DNA of 64,000 nt, from assembly GCF_028823535.1 (NCBI RefSeq), contig NZ_JAQIYM010000001.1, positions 310,001-374,000 of the forward strand. The letters are read 5' to 3'. Made by a program: the position numbers and the translations under genes. The notes beneath the pieces are model-generated. The model ran no database searches. It worked only from the letters and a program-made list of their open reading frames with translations, and was not told where the DNA came from. Each line of letters opens with the position of its first letter. Within the stretch, counting starts at the first letter, position 1. Below, one piece after another: positions 1 through 8,440 of this stretch. Source of the DNA: Pseudomonas serbica. Lineage in GTDB: Bacteria; Pseudomonadota; Gammaproteobacteria; Pseudomonadales; Pseudomonadaceae.

Positions 1-61
1 CCAGCACTGAAACGCCCATCAGCAGGCCAGCGAAAGCAGCACGTGACATAAAGGTTTTCAT
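1..61 (-). CDS. Partial CDS, N-terminus of an exported protein
   Basis: Only the first 20 codons lie in the window, and the gene continues past the left edge. They read as a signal peptide: MKT, then a hydrophobic AAFAGLLMGVSVL stretch. A good GGAGAAG ribosome site sits five bases before the ATG. The protein is therefore exported to the periplasm or envelope. Its function cannot be told from this piece. It is divergent from the solute-binding protein that begins at 197. Confidence 0.6.
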   Translation of the reverse strand, partial: MKTFMSRAAFAGLLMGVSVL

Positions 62-196
62 TCTCTTCTCCAGTTTTTCCGTAAAATTCACGTGACCATC
101 ACAACTTCATGGTCAATCGTTGTCGAAGGCACTCGACAACCATAGCAAAGCGAGCCTGATCCAGAGCGTCGCGATAATGATTTCAAAGGAGTGACC
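62..196. promoter_or_regulatory. Divergent intergenic region
   Basis: This gap of about 135 bp separates two divergent genes for exported proteins, so both promoters should lie here. It holds two overlapping copies of a short TCG-containing motif (tcaatcgttgtcgaaggc and actcgacaacc), which gives a weak inverted repeat around TTGTCGA/TCGACAA at about 119-140. No operator can be named. Confidence 0.35.
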
Positions 197-781
197 ATGC
201 GTTTTCTGCCTGGCCTGATCTGCCTGCTACCCCTTTTGAGCCCATTGGCTCATGCCGAACTGATTGATGACGTGAACGACCGCGGTGAATTGCGCATTGC
301 CCTTGAGGCTAATACACCGCCGTTCAACTTCAAGAAAGACGACAGCCTTACCGGCTTCGAAGTCGAATTGGGACAAATGCTGGCCAACGAACTGGAAGTG
401 CGTGCCGACTTTGTCGTCACGGACGCCAGTGATCTGCTAGCCGGCGTGGAAAGCGGCAAGTACGACGTCGCCATCAACCACATTGCACAGACCCCGGCGC
501 TCAAGGAACGTTTCGACTTCAGCGAAACTTACCTGCAAACCAAAGCGCAATTGATCGCGCAGAAAGACGAGCCGCAATCAATCCTGCTGGTGCAGTCGCT
601 GACGGAACAAAAGCCGAAAGCCAACCCGGTCGTCAACCTGGCGATTCCGTTTCAGAAGGGTAACCCGGCGTTTCACGCCAGCCTGGAAAGCGCGTTGCAG
701 CGGATCAAGGACGATGGCCGCCTGCAGGCGCTGGAGCAGAAATGGTTTGGGGCTGAATCGGGGGCGGTACCCAAGCCCTGA
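197..781 (+). CDS. Short family-3 solute-binding protein (transporter substrate-binding domain)
   Basis: This is a periplasmic solute-binding protein of the amino-acid (SBP_bac_3) type, 194 aa. A signal peptide (MRFLPGL...AHA) precedes a mature start that matches the family: ELRIALEANTPPFNF, then GFEVELGQMLANEL, then YDVAINHIAQTPALKERFDFSETY. The usual second-lobe segment is absent. The sequence jumps from AQKDEPQS to the C-terminal helix pattern (ALQRIKDDGRLQALEQKWFG). The protein is thus about 60-70 residues shorter than typical binding proteins, yet the reading frame is open. I chose ATG 197 over the GTG at 191 because AAGGAG (186-191) is correctly spaced for 197. No permease or ATPase gene is adjacent. 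A ligand cannot be inferred. Confidence 0.75.
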   Translation: MRFLPGLICLLPLLSPLAHAELIDDVNDRGELRIALEANTPPFNFKKDDSLTGFEVELGQMLANELEVRADFVVTDASDLLAGVESGKYDVAINHIAQTPALKERFDFSETYLQTKAQLIAQKDEPQSILLVQSLTEQKPKANPVVNLAIPFQKGNPAFHASLESALQRIKDDGRLQALEQKWFGAESGAVPKP

Positions 782-797
782 ATTCGCGCAATACCCC

Positions 798-889
798 TGT
801 GGGAGCGGGCTTGCTCGCGAAAGCGGTGTGTCAGGCGATATGACTGTCGGCTGACACTACGCCTTCGCGAGCAAGCCCGCTCCCACATT
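798..889. repeat. REP doublet (inverted pair)
   Basis: Two REP units face each other. The first contains GTGGGAGCGGGCTTGCTCGC and the second is its reverse complement near 862-889. The spacer contains a further inverted repeat, GTGTCAG...CTGACAC. It lies downstream of the solute-binding protein and before the convergent DUF523 gene. Confidence 0.9.
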
Positions 890-905
890 GGTCCTGTGTT
901 GGTAG

Positions 906-1391
906 TTAGTCGAGTGCTGCCAAGGATTCAGCAGCTTCGGCCAGTTCCAGCTCGCTGAAGACCTGGACGCCATGGCGCTTGAGCAGCGCCGCCGTCACAC
1001 CCTCGCCACTGACCTTCACCCCACTGAAGGTCCCGTCATAGGTCAGCAGATTGCCGCAGGATGGGCTGTTGGCCTTGAGCACGGCTACGCGAATGCCGTG
1101 CCGTTGCACCAGCTCCAGCGCCTGACAAGCCCCGGACAGAAACTGCGCGCTGACATCCTCGCCCTCGGTGGTGATCACCGACGCCTGCCCGTCCAGCACT
1201 TCACCACCCTGCCCACCCGGAATTTCCGCTGCTGCCCGCGGCGTTGGCAGGCCACCGGCGACTTCCGGGCACAACGGCACGACCCGACCTTCGTCGAACC
1301 ACTGCTGCAATAGATCGAACGGCCCACTGGCCCCACCGTCATAACGTACGCGGTGCCCCAGCAGGCAGCGGCTTACCAGTATTTTCTGCAT
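906..1391 (-). CDS. DUF523 domain-containing protein
   Basis: This 161-aa cytoplasmic protein belongs to the DUF523 family. The N-terminus ILVSRCLLGHRVRYDG and the following VVPLCPEVAGGLPTPR are family hallmarks, as is the central KANSPSCG. The conserved cysteines in CLLG, LCPE and SPSCG look like a possible metal or sulfur site (inference). Biochemical function is unknown. The next gene on the same strand, the 2OG oxygenase, ends 2 bp upstream of this gene's start, so the two are probably co-transcribed. Confidence 0.85.
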   Translation of the reverse strand: MQKILVSRCLLGHRVRYDGGASGPFDLLQQWFDEGRVVPLCPEVAGGLPTPRAAAEIPGGQGGEVLDGQASVITTEGEDVSAQFLSGACQALELVQRHGIRVAVLKANSPSCGNLLTYDGTFSGVKVSGEGVTAALLKRHGVQVFSELELAEAAESLAALD

Positions 1392-1393
1392 GT

Positions 1394-2026
1394 TTAGAAC
1401 GGCTCGTTGCCGCGACGCCGAAACCAGCCGGTCAACGACAGGCGCTCACGGTTCGCAGGCAGGACTTCATGGGGGACCTCCCCCGACAGGAACACCACCA
1501 GGCATCCACCGACGGGGTCCACATCGTATTGCGCGTCTTCGTCCAGGTACATACGCAACTGACCGCCATGTTCAGGCAGCCAGGACTCATTGAGGTAAAC
1601 CACAGCCGACACCATGCGCCGGTCGTCGTCACGAAAACGGTCGACGTGCTTGAGGTAAAAAGCCCCGGGCGGGTACATCGCGAAATGGCTCTCGAAATCC
1701 TCCAGCCCCAGGAACAGGCCACGGTTCAACGCCTCGCGCAGGCTGTCCATCAATCCCAGATAGCTGTCGCAGACCTCGGCCTGGCCGGGCTCGATCCACT
1801 GGATATGATCGCCCCGAATCCCCTCGCGGATCTCCGACGTCGGCCCTCGTCCCACGGCGGCCGGGGCCAGTTCACCCTCGGCCGCACGTTTACGGCACTC
1901 GGCAGCCAGCGCTCGGGTCAGATCCTGAGACAGGAAAATATTCTGCTGCGACCAACCGCTGGCGGCCAGGTCATCGACGATTCGTAACAGCAGCGGGTGA
2001 TCAGAAGGTATTTGCATGGCGCGCAT
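1394..2026 (-). CDS. 2OG-Fe(II) oxygenase (prolyl 4-hydroxylase-like)
   Basis: This 210-aa protein is predicted to be a non-haem iron, 2-oxoglutarate-dependent dioxygenase. The iron facial triad is visible as H127-x-D129 (LKHVD) and H186 (VPHEV). R195 in RLSLTGW is the likely 2-oxoglutarate ligand. The pattern VVYLN...GGQLRMY is typical of the P4Hc subfamily. The frame stays open far upstream, but that DNA encodes the oppositely oriented DUF2059 gene. I chose ATG 2026 because CAGGA lies five bases before it; an internal ATG at 2017 is possible. The substrate is unknown. It sits just upstream of DUF523 on the same strand. Confidence 0.85.
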   Translation of the reverse strand: MRAMQIPSDHPLLLRIVDDLAASGWSQQNIFLSQDLTRALAAECRKRAAEGELAPAAVGRGPTSEIREGIRGDHIQWIEPGQAEVCDSYLGLMDSLREALNRGLFLGLEDFESHFAMYPPGAFYLKHVDRFRDDDRRMVSAVVYLNESWLPEHGGQLRMYLDEDAQYDVDPVGGCLVVFLSGEVPHEVLPANRERLSLTGWFRRRGNEPF

Positions 2027-2134
2027 AGTATTCCTGCGCCTGGAAATCCGACAGAGCCACGCAGCGGGTTGATACGAATTCTCGACAAGACGGTATGCCA
2101 CACGGAGAATAGTCGCCTGCCGACAGGAGTCCCT

Positions 2135-2887
2135 ATGCGCCGTTTGCTTTTCTCCCTGCTGATGCTCTGTGTTATGCCCGCCTGGGCAGACGGCCACGAC
2201 CAACTGTACAAGGTCGCCGGCTGGCCGGAACAACGCGCGCATTTCAACGACGCCCTCTCTGCCGCCCAACAGCGCTACCAAAGCAGCCTGCCCCCCGCGG
2301 TGTTCCAGGCGCTGGTCGACAACAGCAATCAACGTTTCGCTCCCAATGCGGTGGACCAACGTGCCGAAGCGCAGTTGCGCAAGAACCTCGCCGACCCGAA
2401 ACCGGCGCTGACGTTCTTTCAATCGCCGCTGGGCAAGAAGATCGTCGCCGCCGAATTGCTCGCCACCCGCCGCGATCAACTGGCGAAAAATGCCAAGGGC
2501 TTGCCGAAGATGCAGGCCAGCGACAGCCGCCTGCTGATCATCGGCCACCTGGCCCAGGCCCTGCCGGCGCGCGAGGCCGGCGCCGAAGTCAGCCTGGCGA
2601 TTGCCGGTGTCGCGGCCGACAGCCTCAGCTCGATGATTCCGGGGCTGCTCGGTGCAGGACAAGCCCAAGGCATGTTGAACGGGCAGCGCCAGCGCCTGAT
2701 GGAGCAAATCGGCAGCGACCTGAACAACACGCTGCTGTACGTCTATCGCGATCTGTCGGATGAGGAACTGGAAGAGTTCGCCACCTTTGCCGAGTCAGCC
2801 GAAGGCAAGGCTTACTACCAGGCGGCGCTGGCGGCGATTCGGGCGGGGTTGGCGGTCGGGCAGAGTACTTCGAACCTGACCCAATAA
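2135..2887 (+). CDS. DUF2059 domain-containing exported protein
   Basis: A signal peptide (MRRLLFSLLMLCVMPAWA) is followed by about 230 mostly helical residues, and the total length is 250 aa. The C-terminal part (DLSDEELEEFATFAESAEGKAYYQAALAAI) is the DUF2059 signature, and a related ALTFFQSPLGKKIVAAE half occurs near residue 95. The two halves look like a repeat of the same helical unit. Location is probably periplasmic and the function is unknown. ATG 2135 follows CAGGAG at a good distance. The gene is divergent from the 2OG oxygenase, with about 108 bp between the starts. Confidence 0.75.
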   Translation: MRRLLFSLLMLCVMPAWADGHDQLYKVAGWPEQRAHFNDALSAAQQRYQSSLPPAVFQALVDNSNQRFAPNAVDQRAEAQLRKNLADPKPALTFFQSPLGKKIVAAELLATRRDQLAKNAKGLPKMQASDSRLLIIGHLAQALPAREAGAEVSLAIAGVAADSLSSMIPGLLGAGQAQGMLNGQRQRLMEQIGSDLNNTLLYVYRDLSDEELEEFATFAESAEGKAYYQAALAAIRAGLAVGQSTSNLTQ

Positions 2888-2907
2888 TCCTCGGCGTCTG
2901 AACGGAC

Positions 2908-3000
2908 GCCTTCGCGGGCAAGCCCGCTCCCACAGTGATCGGCATATACCTGCAACTTTGTGATCACCGCAAACCTTGTGGGAGCGTGTTTGCCCGCGAA
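2908..3000. repeat. REP doublet
   Basis: Two imperfect REP units sit in inverted orientation (CGCGGGCAAGCCCGCTCCCACA near 2913-2934 and its degenerate mate at 2977-3000). The element fills the gap between the convergent DUF2059 gene and the hydrolase. The second unit carries substitutions in the stem. Confidence 0.85.
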
Positions 3001-3016
3001 GAGGCCGGAACTGTCG

Positions 3017-3964
3017 CTACAGATTCCGCCCCTTGATCCGCTTGCTCAAGAACCCGAAATACTCCCCGCGCAACACCAACGTCTCATTCGCCAGATGATG
3101 ACGCGCCTCGGGCAGCATCAATATCTGCGGCCGATCGAACTTGCCCCGCAGGACCTCAAGGTTGTGCTGCCAGTCCACGGTCATGTCTGCCTGCCCCTGC
3201 ACGATGAGTGGTCGGCGCGCGCTTGCCGGCGCCGCTTCTACCCGCTTGATCCAGCGCGCCAATGCTCCCACCCAAGCCGTCGGCAGGCGTAGTGGCTGCA
3301 AGGGGTCAGCTTGCAGAAACGGCAGAAATGCCGGGTCGCCGGAGTTTTCGCTGAAGCGCCGGGCAATGGCTTTGACAAAAGGCCTGAGCAGGTAATAACT
3401 CATTTGCGACCAGCCCCATGCCCGCGGCCGCACCAGCGGCGCCAACAGGATCACCTGGCCCTGGGCCGGACTGCTCGCCCCGGCATTGAGCACATGATCG
3501 ACCACGATCGCCCCCCCCGTGCTTTGCCCGCACAGGTGCCACGGCTGCGGCAGATCGAGGGACAATGCTTCGGCAAACAACCCTTGCAGCGTGTCCTGAT
3601 ACTCGGCGAAGTCCTTGATGCTTGCCCGCTCTCCGCTCGACAGCCCATGACCCGGCAAGTCGCAGGCAATCACGGCAAAACCTTGCTCCAGCGCCCACCC
3701 GATCACATGCCGGTAGAGACCGGTGTGGTCGTAAAACCCGTGAAAGACAAACAGCGTCGCTTTCACCTGCTCTGGCCACCAGACCTGGCTGACCACCTCA
3801 TAACCATCGACCTGAAAACATCCCAGGCGGCTGCGTACATTGCGCGTCGAGAAATCCAGCCCATAAAACTGCTGGTAGGCCTGCGCCTCCGCTGACAAGG
3901 GCAGCCCCTGCGCCAGCGGCCGCAGGCTGGCACGCAGATGATCGGGGTCGAAGGTCACTGACAT
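3017..3964 (-). CDS. Alpha/beta hydrolase (monoacylglycerol lipase/lysophospholipase-like)
   Basis: This 315-aa protein has the serine-hydrolase fold of the Hydrolase_4 (lysophospholipase/monoglyceride lipase) type. The oxyanion HG is in VFHGFYDH, DLPGHGLSSG is the conserved loop, and the nucleophile elbow is GQSTG with S148. The acid and base are predicted in GQADMTVD and EARHHLANE. There is no signal peptide, so it is probably cytoplasmic or peripheral. The start is ambiguous: ATG 3964 (spacing of 6 from TGGA) is preferred to ATG 3970. The natural ester substrate is not evident. Confidence 0.85.
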   Translation of the reverse strand: MSVTFDPDHLRASLRPLAQGLPLSAEAQAYQQFYGLDFSTRNVRSRLGCFQVDGYEVVSQVWWPEQVKATLFVFHGFYDHTGLYRHVIGWALEQGFAVIACDLPGHGLSSGERASIKDFAEYQDTLQGLFAEALSLDLPQPWHLCGQSTGGAIVVDHVLNAGASSPAQGQVILLAPLVRPRAWGWSQMSYYLLRPFVKAIARRFSENSGDPAFLPFLQADPLQPLRLPTAWVGALARWIKRVEAAPASARRPLIVQGQADMTVDWQHNLEVLRGKFDRPQILMLPEARHHLANETLVLRGEYFGFLSKRIKGRNL

Positions 3965-4059
3965 GGGCATTCCAGAGCACGAAACAGACTTTATGGACCT
4001 GCGATATTCATCTGTCGCGGCAAGCATGGCAAGCTAGCCGATCCTCAAGGAGTGAACCC

Positions 4060-4641
4060 ATGCGATCGCCCTATCGCGCAGCCCTGCTCGCCAGCCTGCT
4101 TGCCCTCGTGTGCGCCGCAGTGCTGTGGGCCGCCTACGATTGGTTTCAGGGGCGCTATCTGCGGGCATTCAGCGAGCACACGGCCATGTTCTCCGGCGAT
4201 CCGCTGCGCCTGCCCGACAACCTGGCCGGTCCTGGCGCCGTCCGTCTCGTGCACTTTTGGGACCCGGCCTGCCCGTGCAACGTCGGCAACCAGCAACACC
4301 TCAGCGAACTGGTTGAGCTGTATGAGCCCCAGGGCGTGGAGTTTTTTGCCGTGCAAAAGCCGGGCAGCCACGGTCAGTTGCCAGGCAACCTGAACAGGTT
4401 GAAACCCATCGACGTCCTGCCCGGCTCCGAACAGATCCCCGCCAGCCCCGCCGTGGCAATTTGGGATCGCGCCGGCAAACTCGCGTACTTCGGGCCCTAC
4501 AGCGAAGGCCTGACCTGCAATTCCAGCAACAGCTTTATCGAGCCGATCCTGCAAGCGCTGAACGAAGGCCGTAAAGTCAGTGCCACCCACACACTGGCCG
4601 TGGGGTGTTACTGCCCTTGGCCTGTCGCCCCTACGAAGTAA
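4060..4641 (+). CDS. Membrane-anchored thioredoxin-like protein (DUF6436-type)
   Basis: A 193-aa protein with one N-terminal membrane segment (residues about 8-25) and a thioredoxin-like domain. VRLVHFWDPACPCNVGN at 61-77 matches the start of a thioredoxin fold, but the active-site pair is C71-x-C73, not CxxC. A second CYC pair lies near the C-terminus (VGCYCPW). This suggests a periplasmic redox role (inference), and the DUF6436 assignment is from memory of the family. AAGGAG precedes the ATG by 7 bases. It is divergent from the hydrolase and 110 bp upstream of the acylase. Confidence 0.7.
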   Translation: MRSPYRAALLASLLALVCAAVLWAAYDWFQGRYLRAFSEHTAMFSGDPLRLPDNLAGPGAVRLVHFWDPACPCNVGNQQHLSELVELYEPQGVEFFAVQKPGSHGQLPGNLNRLKPIDVLPGSEQIPASPAVAIWDRAGKLAYFGPYSEGLTCNSSNSFIEPILQALNEGRKVSATHTLAVGCYCPWPVAPTK

Positions 4642-4751
4642 CGCAGACAGCAGACGAGAATCCCTCCTACGGGCGATGGGCCAAACCGGGCTTGTCGTGT
4701 TAAACAGTCTCGCCAGGGGATTGCTGTCACCGATAACAATAAGGAGTCACC

Positions 4752-7163
4752 ATGAAACGTAGCCTGACTGCGCTCGGTTTGCTGATCGTCGCGCTCGCCG
4801 CAGGAGCCGGCTGGTATGTCTACAGCAAGCAGCCGTCACGCCAGGGCATGGTGGAACTGCAGCACCTGCAAGGTTCGGTCACCGTGCGTTATGACGAGCG
4901 CGGCATCCCGCATATCCGTGCCGACAACGAAACCGACCTGTACCGCGCCCTCGGTTATGTCCACGCCCAGGACCGGTTGTTCCAGATGGAGGTGCTGCGT
5001 CGCCTCGCCCGTGGCGAACTGGCCGAGGTGCTCGGGCCGAAACTGCTCGACACCGACAAGCTGATGCGCAGCCTGCGCATTCGCGAACGTGCCGAATCCT
5101 ACGTGGCGAACCTGGACAAGCAATCGCCTGCCTTCGTTGCCCTGCAGGCCTACCTGGACGGTATCAACCAGTACCAGGACAGCCACGCCAAACCGGTAGA
5201 GTTCGATGTGCTGGGCATCAACAAACGCCCGTTCACGGCGCAGGACACCGTCAGCATCGCCGGTTACATGGCCTACAGTTTTGCCATGGCGTTTCGCACC
5301 GAACCGTTGCTGACCTACGTGCGCGATCAATTGGGTGCCAACTACCTGAACGTCTTCGATCTCGACTGGCAGCCCAAGGGCGTGCTGGCAAACCGTAACA
5401 ATAATGCCCCGCCCCCCCTCGCCAGCGCCGACTGGAAAGACCTCAACGCCCTCGCCCGCCTGAGCGAGCAGGCCCTGGCCGACAATGGCCTGCCACAGTT
5501 CGAGGGCAGCAATGCCTGGGTGGTGGCCGGCAACCGCACCAAAAGCGGCAAGCCGCTGCTTGCCGGTGACCCGCACATCCGTTTTTCCGCGCCGTCGGTG
5601 TGGTACGAAGCGCAGCTCTCGGCGCCGGGTTTCGAGCTCTATGGCCACTACCAGGCCTTGATGCCGTTCGCGTCCCTGGGCATGAACAGTGACTTCGGCT
5701 GGAGCATCACCATGTTCCAGAACGACGACCTCGACCTGATCGCCGAAAAGCTCAATCCGGATAATCCCAACCAGGTCTGGTACCGCGGCCAGTGGGTGGA
5801 CATGGTCAGCAGCGAACAGCAGATCGCGGTCAAGGGCCAGGCGCCGGTGACACTGACGCTGCGCCAGTCACCCCACGGTCCGATCGTCAATGATGCGCTG
5901 GGCAACGTCGGCGGCAAGACGCCGATCGCCATGTGGTGGGGGTTTCTCGAAAGCCAGAATCCGATTATCGAAGGCTTCTACCAGCTCAACCGGGCCGACA
6001 CCCTGGCCAAGGCCCGTAGCGCCGCCGCCAAGGTCCAGGCGCCCGGCCTGAACATCGTCTGGGCCAACGCCAAAGGCGACATCGGCTGGTGGGCCGCGGC
6101 GCAACTGCCCAAGCGCCCTGCCGGGGTGCGCCCGTGGTTCATTCTGGATGGCAGCACCAGCGACGCCGACAAGGACGGTTTCTACCCGTTCAGCGCCAAC
6201 CCCCAGGAAGAGAATCCGGCGCGGGGCTATATCGTCTCGGCCAACTTCCAGCCATTGTCGCCGACGGGGATGGAGATCCCCGGTTACTACAACCTCGCCG
6301 ATCGCGGCCAGCAACTCGATCGACAGCTCAGCGACAAGAACATCAAGTGGGACCTGGAAAGCAGCCAAGGGCTGCAACTGGGCACCACTACCGCCTATGG
6401 CACGCGTCTGTTGGCGCCACTGCTACCGACGTTGCGCGAAGTGGTCAGCGATCCTGCAGAGCTCAAGCTGGTGGAGCAGTTGTCCCAGTGGAAGGGCGAC
6501 TACCCGCTCGACTCCACCAGCGCCACCCTGTTCAACCAGTTGCTGTTTAACCTGGCCGAGGCGGCGATGCACGATGAACTGGGCAATGACTTCTTCGAAA
6601 CGATGCTCTCGACCCGTGTGATCGATGCCGCACTGCCGCGCCTGGCGGCGACGGCGGATTCGCCCTGGTGGGACAACCGCAATACCCCCGGCAAGGAAAC
6701 CCGCGCCGATACCGTCAAGGCTGCGTGGCAGGCCAGCATCGCCCACCTCAAGGCCACGTTGGGTGCCGATGCCTCGCAATGGCAATGGGGCAAGGCGCAC
6801 ACCCTGACCCACGGCCACCCGCTGGGGCAGCAAAAGCCGCTGGACCGGCTCTTCAATGTCGGCCCCTTCGCGGCCCCTGGCGCACATGAAGTGCCGAACA
6901 ACCTGACCTCCAGGATCGGCCCGGCACCGTGGCCGGTCACGTATGGCCCATCGACCCGGCGCCTTATCGACTTCGCCGATCCCGCCCACAGCCTGACGGT
7001 CAACCCGGTCGGCCAGAGCGGCGTGCTGTTCGACAAGCACTTTGACGATCAGGCCGAGGCGTATATCGAGGGGATTTATTTCCAGGCGCATCTCAATGAT
7101 GAAGAGGTGACGGCCAATACGCGCAGTACCTTGAAGCTTCTACCGGCGCGTAGTGCTCAATAG
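4752..7163 (+). CDS. hacB: Penicillin/acyl-homoserine lactone acylase (HacB-like)
   Basis: An 803-aa Ntn-hydrolase precursor of the penicillin acylase family. It has an N-terminal export signal (MKRSLTALGLLIVALAAGAG), an alpha-chain region with the conserved DERGIPHIRADNETDLYRALGYVHAQDRL pattern, and a spacer leading to the self-cleavage site G252-S253. S253 in GSNAWVVAG would become the N-terminal catalytic serine of the beta chain. GDPHIRFSAPSVWYEA and the late AHEVPNNLTSRIGPA segment fit the beta chain. Such periplasmic acylases remove acyl chains from acyl-homoserine lactones. In P. aeruginosa the homologue HacB (PA0305) also lies beyond the spuH end of the polyamine operon, which supports the symbol. 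Actual substrate is inferred. Confidence 0.8.
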   Translation: MKRSLTALGLLIVALAAGAGWYVYSKQPSRQGMVELQHLQGSVTVRYDERGIPHIRADNETDLYRALGYVHAQDRLFQMEVLRRLARGELAEVLGPKLLDTDKLMRSLRIRERAESYVANLDKQSPAFVALQAYLDGINQYQDSHAKPVEFDVLGINKRPFTAQDTVSIAGYMAYSFAMAFRTEPLLTYVRDQLGANYLNVFDLDWQPKGVLANRNNNAPPPLASADWKDLNALARLSEQALADNGLPQFEGSNAWVVAGNRTKSGKPLLAGDPHIRFSAPSVWYEAQLSAPGFELYGHYQALMPFASLGMNSDFGWSITMFQNDDLDLIAEKLNPDNPNQVWYRGQWVDMVSSEQQIAVKGQAPVTLTLRQSPHGPIVNDALGNVGGKTPIAMWWGFLESQNPIIEGFYQLNRADTLAKARSAAAKVQAPGLNIVWANAKGDIGWWAAAQLPKRPAGVRPWFILDGSTSDADKDGFYPFSANPQEENPARGYIVSANFQPLSPTGMEIPGYYNLADRGQQLDRQLSDKNIKWDLESSQGLQLGTTTAYGTRLLAPLLPTLREVVSDPAELKLVEQLSQWKGDYPLDSTSATLFNQLLFNLAEAAMHDELGNDFFETMLSTRVIDAALPRLAATADSPWWDNRNTPGKETRADTVKAAWQASIAHLKATLGADASQWQWGKAHTLTHGHPLGQQKPLDRLFNVGPFAAPGAHEVPNNLTSRIGPAPWPVTYGPSTRRLIDFADPAHSLTVNPVGQSGVLFDKHFDDQAEAYIEGIYFQAHLNDEEVTANTRSTLKLLPARSAQ

Positions 7164-7183
7164 ATTTTTGTTGTCCGGGCTGA

Positions 7184-7255
7184 CGCCTTCGCGAGCAAGC
7201 CCGCTCCCACATTGGAATGCATTTCAGATGTGGGAGCGGGCTTGCTCGCGAAGAG
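7184..7255. repeat. REP doublet
   Basis: An inverted pair of REP units (GCGAGCAAGCCCGCTCCCAC then GTGGGAGCGGGCTTGCTCGC) is separated by a short spacer of about 18 bp. It lies between the acylase stop and the convergent GlxA-type regulator and may act as a transcript end barrier. Confidence 0.9.
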
Positions 7256-7282
7256 GCCCTCACAGGCAACATCAATGACAGC

Positions 7283-8248
7283 TCAAACCACCGCCGCAAA
7301 ATGCTGCCTGAACTGCTGCGGCGTCACCCCCAGCCTGCGGTTGAACACGCTGCGCATGTGCTGGGCATCGCGGAATCCGCACTGATAGGCCACGGTCTTG
7401 AGGGGCGCCAGGGTGCTTTCCAGCAGCACCCGCGCCGCATCCACCCGCGCCCGCTCGACAAACTCGGCGGGGGTGATTTTCGCTTCCCTGGCAAACACGC
7501 GGGAAAAGTTGCGTGCACTCATGTTGGCGGCATTGGCCAGGTCGGCGATGGTCAGGTCGCCGGTCAAGTTCGCCAACACGTAATGCTGAGCCATTGCCAC
7601 GGCAGAGGTGGGTTCCGCGTGAGGCGTTAGAAACGGGCTGAACTGTGACTGCCCGCCCGAGCGCTGGGTGAACACCACCAGTCGTTTTGCCACGCTCAAG
7701 GCCACGTCCGGCCCGTGATCGCGCCCCAGCAGATACAGCGACAGATCGATCCCGGCCGTTACTCCCGCCGAGGTGAACAGCTCGCCGTCCTGAACGTAAA
7801 GCCGATCGGCCTCCACTTGGGTTGCCGGACACAGCTCAGCCAATGCAGTGGCATCGCCCCAATGGGTGGTCACGGTTCGCCCTTCCAGCAATCCTGCCCG
7901 GGCGAGCATGAACGCGCCATTGCAGATCGAACCAAAACGCTGCGCCCGCGCGCTGGCATCGCGCAGCCAGGCATCAAACGCAGCGCCGAAGGCCATGAAG
8001 GGCAATTGCGGTCCACCGGCCACCAGCAGCAAGTCATAAGGCTCCAGCGCTTCGCTGAAATGCCGGTGGGCGTTCAGCGCCAAACCATTGGAGCACGTCA
8101 TCACCCCGCGCTCCACGCCAATGACCTCGAGCCGGTAGTGATGCTCGGGGGCGAGGAAGCGGTTGGCTTCGGAAAACACATCCATGGGGCCGGTGACATC
8201 CAGCGATTGGACGCCGGCGAAGACCACGATAGCGACGGTTTTCTGCAT
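7283..8248 (-). CDS. GlxA family transcriptional regulator (DJ-1/PfpI plus AraC-type HTH)
   Basis: This 321-aa regulator has two domains. Residues about 1-170 are a DJ-1/PfpI amidotransferase-like sensor (VAIVVFAGVQSLDVTGPMDVF, then FGSICNGAFMLARAGLL with the nucleophile-elbow cysteine, then TTHW). Residues about 215-320 are an AraC/XylS DNA-binding domain (MSARNFSRVFAREAKITPAEF, then VAYQCGFRDAQHMRSVFNRRLGVTPQQFR). Members often control catabolic genes. It is divergent from the HD-domain gene, whose start is 192 bp away, and that gene is its most likely target (inference). Confidence 0.9.
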   Translation of the reverse strand: MQKTVAIVVFAGVQSLDVTGPMDVFSEANRFLAPEHHYRLEVIGVERGVMTCSNGLALNAHRHFSEALEPYDLLLVAGGPQLPFMAFGAAFDAWLRDASARAQRFGSICNGAFMLARAGLLEGRTVTTHWGDATALAELCPATQVEADRLYVQDGELFTSAGVTAGIDLSLYLLGRDHGPDVALSVAKRLVVFTQRSGGQSQFSPFLTPHAEPTSAVAMAQHYVLANLTGDLTIADLANAANMSARNFSRVFAREAKITPAEFVERARVDAARVLLESTLAPLKTVAYQCGFRDAQHMRSVFNRRLGVTPQQFRQHFAAVV

Positions 8249-8440
8249 GGCTCAAATACACCTTCAACATTGAAAGAGATCACACGCCACCCTATCCAAA
8301 CGACGTCCAACAAGCGAGGTTGGCACGATATGCATGCTCATTGGCAAGGATCGCAGCCATGGATCGATTGTTCCGTTTGCGGGCCGCGAACAGACTTTAA
8401 CCCTCAGCGCCGCCCCGGCGTTTACCTTGAGGAAAAGCCC

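Noticed and set aside
2027..2707. N-terminal extension of the 2OG oxygenase
   Set aside because: The extension is antisense to the DUF2059 gene and lacks a domain; ATG 2026 with its ribosome site is the better start.
8318..8345. Sigma-54 promoter (TTGGCACG...GCATGC) upstream of the HD gene
   Set aside because: The GG to GC spacing is not the required ten bases, so the match to -24/-12 fails.
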